A stretch of 64,000 bases of DNA, from contig CACGBZ010000001.1 of assembly GCA_902571425.1 (NCBI GenBank), forward strand, positions 186,001 through 250,000. The letters are read 5' to 3'. Under the pieces are notes generated by a model. That model was given only the letters and a program-made list of their open reading frames with translations, was not told the DNA's origin and did no database searches. Numbering within the stretch: the stretch's first letter is position 1; the number at the start of each line of letters is the position of its first letter. Origin of the DNA: an uncultured Pelagibacteraceae bacterium. GTDB taxonomy: Bacteria; Pseudomonadota; Alphaproteobacteria; Pelagibacterales; Pelagibacteraceae. Shown here piece by piece: positions 55,291-64,000 of this stretch. A program made the translations under genes and the position numbers.

Positions 55291-56223
55291 TTATTTAATT
55301 CTTGAGGCAATATAATCTAGAATTTCTGGATTGTAGTACTGAAAACAAAGTCCCTGACTCATTTCATGACCACCATTTTTTCTTTCAGATACTTTTTCTT
55401 CCCAGTCATTTCCTTTCATGACACAGTTTTTTCCATTTATTTTGAAATCCTCTGAAATCACAATTCTTTTAACACCCGGAACTTCTTCTAACCATTCAGA
55501 TAACAGACCTTCATACTTATCTTTTGGATGTGTAAAAGCAAGAACGGGCACATCATTTGATTTTTTAATATTATCAATCTGTCTTTGTCTTAGCTCAGCA
55601 CCCCCTGGGTATTTTTTTGCAAATTTTGCTAGTGCCTCCTCAGAACCAACTTTTTTTACTTTATAGTTTTTGGAGAGTTTGCCATAACAAGCTTGCATAT
55701 ATGATATACCTCCACCCACTTTTTCAGTATGAGCGGCCAATAACATTAGAGTTAATAGACCACCACAAGAATGACCTGATATAATAATTTGTTTTCTAGG
55801 CACACCTATTTCTACAAATTTATCTATTAATTCTAAATTTTTTTCAATTCTTTTATCTAATTTATGTATACCTTCATAAGGTTCTTTAAACTTCCAGTAT
55901 TTTTTCGGTGACATGTCTCCAGCTAAATGGTTAGTACAAAAGTTATAAACCATAATTTTTTTGCTATTAATTTCCAAATCTACCAGTGAAGCTTTATTTC
56001 TTATTTGACTAACCCAAATACATTCATTCTTTATTCCTTTATCATTTTTATTTTGTCCATGATTATAAATAATTATAATTTTATTTTTTGGATCGTTAAT
56101 TTTAATGCTCTCATCTACAGAGGCAGATTTGGTAATAAAGCCACTCTTTAAAATTTTTCCATTCGCAAAGACATTGCCAAATAATATTAAGCTAAAAATA
56201 ACAACTATGAAAATTTTTTTCAC
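55291..56223 (-). CDS. Exported alpha/beta hydrolase-like protein, unknown substrate
   Basis: This 310-residue protein has a clear signal peptide (residues 1-20, ending NVFANG) and an alpha/beta hydrolase core. The nucleophile elbow is IISGHSCGGLLTLML near 148-162 (Ser in G-H-S-C-G). A strand IIIIYNHGQN near 50 resembles the oxyanion region. Candidate Asp is in FTHPKDKYEG near 230, and candidate His in NGGHEMSQG near 283. It is therefore probably a periplasmic esterase or peptidase-like enzyme. Its start overlaps the FolM-like gene by 4 bases. The substrate cannot be told. Confidence 0.72.
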   Translation of the reverse strand: MKKIFIVVIFSLILFGNVFANGKILKSGFITKSASVDESIKINDPKNKIIIIYNHGQNKNDKGIKNECIWVSQIRNKASLVDLEINSKKIMVYNFCTNHLAGDMSPKKYWKFKEPYEGIHKLDKRIEKNLELIDKFVEIGVPRKQIIISGHSCGGLLTLMLLAAHTEKVGGGISYMQACYGKLSKNYKVKKVGSEEALAKFAKKYPGGAELRQRQIDNIKKSNDVPVLAFTHPKDKYEGLLSEWLEEVPGVKRIVISEDFKINGKNCVMKGNDWEEKVSERKNGGHEMSQGLCFQYYNPEILDYIASRIK

Positions 56224-56956
56224 TCTTTCCCTCCCATTATATCTGGTGTTTGCCAGTTTAAATTTTGCCCACTATCAATAGCTAAAACCTGTCCAGTAAT
56301 AGATATATTTTTTATAAAAAAGTCAACAGCATTGCATATTTGTTCTACACCAACTTGTCTTTTCAGGGGTGTTGCTAAATATTGCTTTTTGAAATGTTTT
56401 TCGGATTGTCTTTGATTTTTTATAGTGGGTCCAGGTGCAATAGCGTTTACTCTTACATTCGGTGCTAAGCTCATAGCACTAGTTTTAGTTAAAGTATACA
56501 AGCCTGTTTTACTTATTGTATAAGAAAAAAAATATGGAGTTAATTTAAAAACTCTTTGGTCAATAATATTAATAATATTATTATTTGTCCCCTTAACATT
56601 TTTTGCAAATTCTTTAGACAATAATGCTGGTGTTCTTAAATTAGTTCTAAGATGTTGCCCCCAGCTATCTGTTGTAAAATTTTCTAATTTATCATTTTCA
56701 AATAAAGAAGCATTGTTAATTAAACAATCAAAATATTTAAGTTTAGATTTTGCGAATTTTACAATTTTATTTACATCATTTTCTTTACTTAAATCACCTT
56801 TGACTAAGTACACTTTTGTACCTTCATTAGATAACTCTTTTTTTAATTTTTCTGCTTTTAATTTTGATTTGTTATAATGGATTAAGATTTCTTTATTAGG
56901 GCCAGATAATTTTCTTGCAATCGCAGCTCCAATTCTGGTTGCCCCACCAGTAATAA

Positions 56957-56975
<19 letters not shown>
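56220..56975 (-). CDS. Pteridine reductase-like short-chain dehydrogenase (FolM-like)
   Basis: This 251-residue SDR probably reduces dihydropterins or dihydrofolate. The cofactor loop [12 protein letters not shown] (residues 9-20) has the TGx3RxG form that marks pteridine reductases (PTR1, FolM) rather than TGx3GxG of ordinary SDRs. NNASLFE near 88, the catalytic [13 protein letters not shown] near 155 and APGPT near 184 complete the set. folB lies two genes downstream. It overlaps uvrB by 19 bases and the hydrolase by 4. The reductase substrate is inferred from the motif and from folB. Confidence 0.8.
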
Positions 56976-60366
<3,391 letters not shown>

Positions 60367-60367
<1 letters not shown>

Positions 60368-60816
60368 TGTTAAAAGTATATTTAGCGGGTGAAATTCATA
60401 GTAATTGGCGAGAAGAAATCATTCAACTTTGTGAAAAAGAAAAATTAGAGATTGAATTTTCTTCGCCTGTTACTGATCATGAGGCTTCGGATAATTGCGG
60501 TGTAGAAATTTTAGGGGCTGAGGAAAAAAATTTTTGGAAAGATAGAAAGGGAGCCAACATAAACTCCATACGAACCAAGAAATCTATTCAAGATTGTGAT
60601 GTAATTATTGTTAAGTTTGGTGAAAAATACAAGCAATGGAATGCAGCCTTTGATGCAGGTTATGCTACAGCGCTTAATAAATCTATGATTGTGATTCATA
60701 ATGACGATCATCAACATGCTCTTAAAGAAGTGGATGCTGCTGCCTCTGCTGTTGCATCAGACCAAACTCAAGCTTTTCGAATATTAAAATATATATTGGA
60801 AGGATCTTTAAAATAG
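60367..60816 (+). CDS. YtoQ family protein (nucleoside deoxyribosyltransferase-like fold)
   Basis: This 149-residue cytoplasmic protein matches the YtoQ family: VYLAGEIHSNWREEI at the N-terminus, SSPVTDHEASDNCG near 32, then WKDRKGANINSIRTKKSI near 57, DVIIVKFGEKYKQWNAAFDAGYA near 78 and a C-terminal Asp-Ala-Ala-Ala segment. The start resembles nucleoside 2-deoxyribosyltransferases, but the exact reaction is not known. It overlaps aspC by 1 base and is followed after 11 bases by an NAD(P)-binding protein gene. Confidence 0.85.
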
Positions 60817-60827
60817 ATCTAGTTGTA

Positions 60828-61484
60828 ATGAAAACAGCTTTAGTTTTTGGTTCATCTGGTTTAGTTGGTGGATATCTTCTTAATCAATTAATTGATAATG
60901 ATAATTATAATATAATAAAGATATTTGTTCGTTCGGAACCTGAAAATAATGATCCTAAGGTCGAAATAATTAAAACTGATTTTAATAATTTAGAAAATCA
61001 CAAAGAAGATATTAAAGGAAATGATTGTTTTTTTTGTATTGGTACAACTAAGCAAAATTCACCTGATCAAAGTGAGTATCGAAGGGTGGAGCTCGATGTT
61101 CCAAAAAAAATTGCCCAAATTGCTAAATCAAACTCAGTAAACTCTTTTGTTTTTGTCTCATCTGGATATGCTGACCCAAATAGTTCAGGAGATTATTTAA
61201 AGTTTAAGGGTGAGGTTGAAGAAGAGTTAAAGAGACTTAATTTTCCAAAGCTTGGAATTATGAGGCCATCATTTTTGTTGGGAGATAGAAAAGAAAAAAG
61301 AGTAGGTGAGAAAATAGGGATATTCGTTTTTAAATTATTATCACCTTTGTTCTTGGGGCCATTAAAGAAAATGAAACCAATTCACTCAGAAACTGTTGCT
61401 AAAGCAATGATAAAAATTGCAAACGAAAATTTAAGAAAAACTATTTTTGAGTCTAATGAAATAGTTGAAATAACTTCACGCTAA
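60828..61484 (+). CDS. NAD(P)-binding oxidoreductase-like protein (TIP30/atypical SDR)
   Basis: This 218-residue atypical short-chain dehydrogenase has the cofactor loop ALVFGSSGLVGGYLLNQL near 4-21. A conserved FCIGTTKQ near 73 and a SSGYADPNSSGDYLKFKGEVE segment near 116-136 give the Tyr-x3-Lys-like pair. RPSFLLGDR near 150 is typical of the TIP30/HTATIP2 group. The substrate is unknown. It is the last of the forward run aspC-ytoQ-this gene and meets the next gene tail to tail, overlapping by 9 bases. Confidence 0.8.
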   Translation: MKTALVFGSSGLVGGYLLNQLIDNDNYNIIKIFVRSEPENNDPKVEIIKTDFNNLENHKEDIKGNDCFFCIGTTKQNSPDQSEYRRVELDVPKKIAQIAKSNSVNSFVFVSSGYADPNSSGDYLKFKGEVEEELKRLNFPKLGIMRPSFLLGDRKEKRVGEKIGIFVFKLLSPLFLGPLKKMKPIHSETVAKAMIKIANENLRKTIFESNEIVEITSR

Positions 61485-62498
61485 ATTCAGTCTTATTACA
61501 GATTTTGCAGCATCAATAACTGCAATTTCAGATGCTATAAATTTCATTTGAAGAATGTCTTCTGCATATGTTTGGTCAGTTTGCATTTTTAGTCCAAGAT
61601 CAGGAACCATAGTTTTTGCACTTGTGTCTATATAACTTAGAAGTTTAACCATAAAATTAGGCAATTCTCTTTTAGGAAGTTTTTTTGCATGGCTTGGAAT
61701 ATTTTTGGCCATTATCTGTGATAACTCAAGAATACTTCTTACTTCAGATCCAACAATCAATCTTCTGCCTCCAGCTCTTTTATTTTTTAAGGATAGGACA
61801 TGCGCTTTAGCAACATCTTTTACGTGAGATATCATTACTGAAAATTTTGGGGCGGCTGGGTATTTTCCTTGAAGTAATTGTTTTGCATACTCCATTGAAG
61901 TACAGGTTTTTTCATTCAAAAAATCTCCTAAAACAAAGCCAGGATTGATACACGTAAGACTATTTTTTAGACCTTTACTTTCCATAAGATCCCAGGCAGC
62001 TTTTTCAGCTCTAGTTTTAGAAACAAAATAATCTGTGGTTTTATCCCACTCTAAGTCAGTCCAATCATTTTCACCAAATGTATACGGGTTGGATCTGTTT
62101 GGTTTACGGAACATACATACAATGGAAGAAGTTTTTACAAAATGTTGAACTCCCGCATCTATTCCAGCATTCAAAACTCTTAAGGTCCCATCTTTTGCTG
62201 CCGGGGTGAGTGACTCCCTATCATTTGAAACTTTTAAAGGAAACGGAGAAGCTACATGTATAATATATTTGCAGCCTTTAGCAGCTTCATTCCAACCCTC
62301 ATCTTTTAATAAATCTAATTCTACAAAAGATAGATTATTAATTGCAACATTATTTTTTTCTAATGTTTTTTTTGTTTGTTCAATTGAATTTGAATTCCTA
62401 ACAGTACCTAAAACTTCATAACCTGAATTTAGTAATTCAATAGCGACATGTTTTGCAACAAATCCACTAATACCAGTAAGCAATACTTTTTCTGACAT
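61476..62498 (-). CDS. NAD-dependent epimerase/dehydratase, dihydroflavonol reductase-like
   Basis: This 340-residue extended short-chain dehydrogenase has the N-terminal loop VLLTGISGFVAKHVAIELL (residues 5-23), the HVASPFPLKV strand near 80 typical of dihydroflavonol-4-reductase relatives, and the catalytic Tyr-x3-Lys in DYFVSKTRAEKAAWDL near 155. An NPGFVLGDFL strand near 180 follows. The substrate is unknown; relatives reduce ketones or aldehydes. A small membrane protein gene lies upstream with 8 bases between genes. Confidence 0.85.
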   Translation of the reverse strand: MSEKVLLTGISGFVAKHVAIELLNSGYEVLGTVRNSNSIEQTKKTLEKNNVAINNLSFVELDLLKDEGWNEAAKGCKYIIHVASPFPLKVSNDRESLTPAAKDGTLRVLNAGIDAGVQHFVKTSSIVCMFRKPNRSNPYTFGENDWTDLEWDKTTDYFVSKTRAEKAAWDLMESKGLKNSLTCINPGFVLGDFLNEKTCTSMEYAKQLLQGKYPAAPKFSVMISHVKDVAKAHVLSLKNKRAGGRRLIVGSEVRSILELSQIMAKNIPSHAKKLPKRELPNFMVKLLSYIDTSAKTMVPDLGLKMQTDQTYAEDILQMKFIASEIAVIDAAKSVIRLNLA

Positions 62499-62506
62499 TT
62501 AATTTT

Positions 62507-62920
62507 TTAAAATTTAAAATATTCTTTTATGTCTTTTTGAAATAATAAGTAAATACAAGAAATTTGAAATAAAGTATTCAAACTTAAAATAAATCTTACA
62601 ACCAATTCATTAAATCCTATTTCTGGTATAGGTCCATAAGGAGCAACAAAACTTACATTTATTGCCCCAATTAAATCTAACAAACCAATCACATTCCAAG
62701 ACAGCAAAAGACCCCATAGTATAGTGCTTGGTTTTTTTATAATGTGGTAAACTAAAAATAAAGCAGTTATCCCAATAAAAAAGTCACCCACAAAAGGAAT
62801 TATCCATTCGGATGGTGCCGAACGCTCATTTTCGGTAAAAATCCAAAACAAAAACAAACCTGACCCAACTGCTCTGAATGACATCCATCCAGTTACAAAA
62901 ATAATCCAATTTAATTTCAT
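62507..62920 (-). CDS. Four-helix membrane protein, unknown function
   Basis: This 137-residue protein has four predicted membrane helices (about 5-26, 40-60, 66-88 and 106-127) joined by short loops, one with FTENERSAPSEW. I do not recognise a family. The helix turns contain SWNVIGLLDLIGAINVSF and APYGPIPEIGF, which suggest an exact topology but no function. It lies 3 bases after trxB and 8 bases before an SDR gene, so all three may share one transcript. Confidence 0.7.
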   Translation of the reverse strand: MKLNWIIFVTGWMSFRAVGSGLFLFWIFTENERSAPSEWIIPFVGDFFIGITALFLVYHIIKKPSTILWGLLLSWNVIGLLDLIGAINVSFVAPYGPIPEIGFNELVVRFILSLNTLFQISCIYLLFQKDIKEYFKF

Positions 62921-62923
62921 TTT

Positions 62924-63868
62924 TTAGTGAGATAAAAATTTTTCTGCTTCAAGTGCAGCCATACATCCCATACCGGCAGCAGTTACTGCTTGTCTAAATG
63001 TTTTGTCTTTTACATCTCCAGCTGCATAAACACCAGGAACATTTGTCTCTGTAGAATCTGGTTTAGTAACTAAATAACCCTCAGTATCCATTTCCAATTG
63101 ATCTTTAAAAAGTTTAGTTGCAGGATCGTGACCAATTGCAATGAAAACACCATCAAGTTTTAATTCTTCTACATTATTTGTTTTTACATTTTTAATTTTT
63201 AAACCTTTAACATTTTTAGGATCTTTATCTCCAATTACATCTTCAACTACTGTATCCCAAATAATTTCTATTTTTTTATTTTCCATTAATTTTTTTTGAA
63301 GCATCTTTTCAGCTCTTAGACTATCTCTTCTATGAATTAATTTTACTTTTGAAGCAAACTTTGTAAGAAACATTGCCTCCTCTACAGCAGCATTTCCTCC
63401 ACCAACTACAGCAACCTCTTTATTTTTAAAAAAGAAACCATCGCATGTAGCACATGCTGAAACTCCAAAACCTCTAAATTCCTGTTCTGATTTTATATTT
63501 AGCCATCTAGCTTGTGCCCCAGTAGATATAATAATACTATCAGCAGTGTATTTCTGACCACTATCACCAATTGCTTCAAATGGTGAACTTTTTAAATTTA
63601 CAGATCCAATATGGTCTTCAATCATTTCAGTTCCAACTGCTTTTGCTTGTTCTTTCATTTGATCCATTAACCATGGCCCTTGAATAACTTCAGAAAATCC
63701 AGGATAATTTTCAACATCAGTTGTCGTTGTTAATTGTCCTCCAGGCTCAGATCCATAAACTAAAATAGGATTTAACATTGCACGAGCAGCATAAACTGCT
63801 GCAGTGTATCCAGCTGGACCTGATCCAATTATTAACACTTTTGTGTGTTTAGTTGGATTTTGACTCAT
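62924..63868 (-). CDS. trxB: Thioredoxin-disulfide reductase TrxB
   Basis: TrxB transfers electrons from NADPH to thioredoxin. The 314-residue flavoprotein has the FAD loop IIGSGPAGYTAAVYAARA (13-30), PGGQLTTTTDVENYPGF near 42, the redox-active pair SACATCDGFF near 134-143, the NADPH loop VVGGGNAAVEEAMFLT near 152 and the C-terminal VYAAGDVKDKTFRQAVTAAGMG. All landmarks are present and the length is usual. It is divergent from the ELM1-like gene, with 21 bases between starts. Confidence 0.97.
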   Translation of the reverse strand: MSQNPTKHTKVLIIGSGPAGYTAAVYAARAMLNPILVYGSEPGGQLTTTTDVENYPGFSEVIQGPWLMDQMKEQAKAVGTEMIEDHIGSVNLKSSPFEAIGDSGQKYTADSIIISTGAQARWLNIKSEQEFRGFGVSACATCDGFFFKNKEVAVVGGGNAAVEEAMFLTKFASKVKLIHRRDSLRAEKMLQKKLMENKKIEIIWDTVVEDVIGDKDPKNVKGLKIKNVKTNNVEELKLDGVFIAIGHDPATKLFKDQLEMDTEGYLVTKPDSTETNVPGVYAAGDVKDKTFRQAVTAAGMGCMAALEAEKFLSH

Positions 63869-63889
63869 ATGAAAGCTATATAATGATTA

Positions 63890-64000
63890 ATGACTAAATT
63901 AAAAGGTATTTTATTAACTCAAGGTATGCATGGCATGATAAGCCAGGTAGAAGGTTTAGCAAAAGCCTTAGATATTGATTTTACTCACCACAAGGTTGAA
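63890..64000 (+). CDS. ELM1-like (DUF1022) protein, N-terminal part (runs off right edge)
   Basis: Only the first 37 codons are present, opening MTKLKGILLTQGMHGM. The pattern, a strand I-L-L-T-x-G followed by S-Q-V-E-G-L-A-K-A-L, resembles the N-terminus of the mitochondrial fission ELM1/DUF1022 family (usually LTDGKxGxxNQxxGLAxAL), a GT-B-like protein of unknown bacterial role. The assignment rests on a short segment. The gene starts 21 bases from the divergent trxB start and continues beyond the window. Confidence 0.55.
   Translation, partial: MTKLKGILLTQGMHGMISQVEGLAKALDIDFTHHKVE

Overview
The window is a very AT-rich, extremely compact bacterial chromosome segment. Gene content and order point to the SAR11 clade (Candidatus Pelagibacter and relatives, Alphaproteobacteria). 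The signs are intergenic gaps mostly under 40 bases, no mobile elements, no visible pseudogenes, a retinal-producing carotenoid cluster, aa3-type oxidase and bc1 operons, a CcrM-type methylase and a PetP/PetR regulator pair. I see no CRISPR array, insertion sequence, rRNA or phage gene. One tRNA gene is present. No gene-free stretch exceeds about 105 bases.

Layout. 0-6 kb: start of purD, a DUF2093 gene, then a reverse-strand envelope block (ubiA, msbA, waaA, lpxK, lpxL) that builds and flips lipid A-Kdo. 6-9.7 kb: a DUF2721 membrane protein, quinone oxidoreductase, pirin, HAD hydrolase and rsmE. 9.8-17.2 kb: forward cytochrome c oxidase operon (coxB, coxA, ctaB, a 41-residue CoxF-like gene, ctaG, coxC, surf1) running into thrC and a peroxiredoxin. 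17.2-29.8 kb: one unbroken reverse run of 15 genes: dciA, a DsbA-like gene, smc, the ATP synthase Fo genes atpI-B-E-F'-F, crtI-crtB-crtY-blh (retinal), ispH, thrB, rnhA. 29.8-34.4 kb: mutY, an FAD monooxygenase, ccrM, rnhB and a family-4-like uracil-DNA glycosylase. 34.4-40.1 kb: a TPR protein, ispE, tRNA-Gln, cca, greA, hemF, trmL. 40.2-42.8 kb: petABC (bc1 complex). 42.7-48.7 kb: reverse run ychF, pth, rplY, prs, pgeF, midA-like, lgt. 48.7-51.4 kb: ubiK, then petP-petR-histidine kinase. 51.4-60.4 kb: ilvE, then the reverse run uvrB, FolM-like SDR, secreted hydrolase, a 48-residue microprotein, folB, uvrC, pgsA, then aspC. 60.4-64 kb: ytoQ, two NAD(P)-binding proteins, a small membrane protein, trxB and the start of an ELM1-like gene.

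How the parts fit. The window carries much of an aerobic energy chain: UbiA and UbiK (ubiquinone), the bc1 complex, aa3 oxidase with haem A precursor and copper-assembly factors, and the proton channel of ATP synthase. Retinal synthesis sits directly behind the Fo genes, so light-driven proton pumping (rhodopsin itself is not in the window) and ATP synthesis are linked in gene order. PetP/PetR, which in Rhodobacter control the bc1 genes, lie about 6 kb from petABC. DNA maintenance genes (uvrB, uvrC, mutY, UDG, rnhA, rnhB, smc, ccrM) are spread through the window.

The observations most worth a second look are: a petABC operon in which no gene appears to start with AUG, with petB seemingly starting at AUU; tRNA-Gln ending 3 bases before the start codon of the CCA-adding enzyme; an 857-residue SMC with no recognisable hinge; three GANTC sites packed in front of ccrM; back-to-back divergent start codons (CATATG) of dciA and mutY; and two short genes (41 and 48 residues) that are easily missed.
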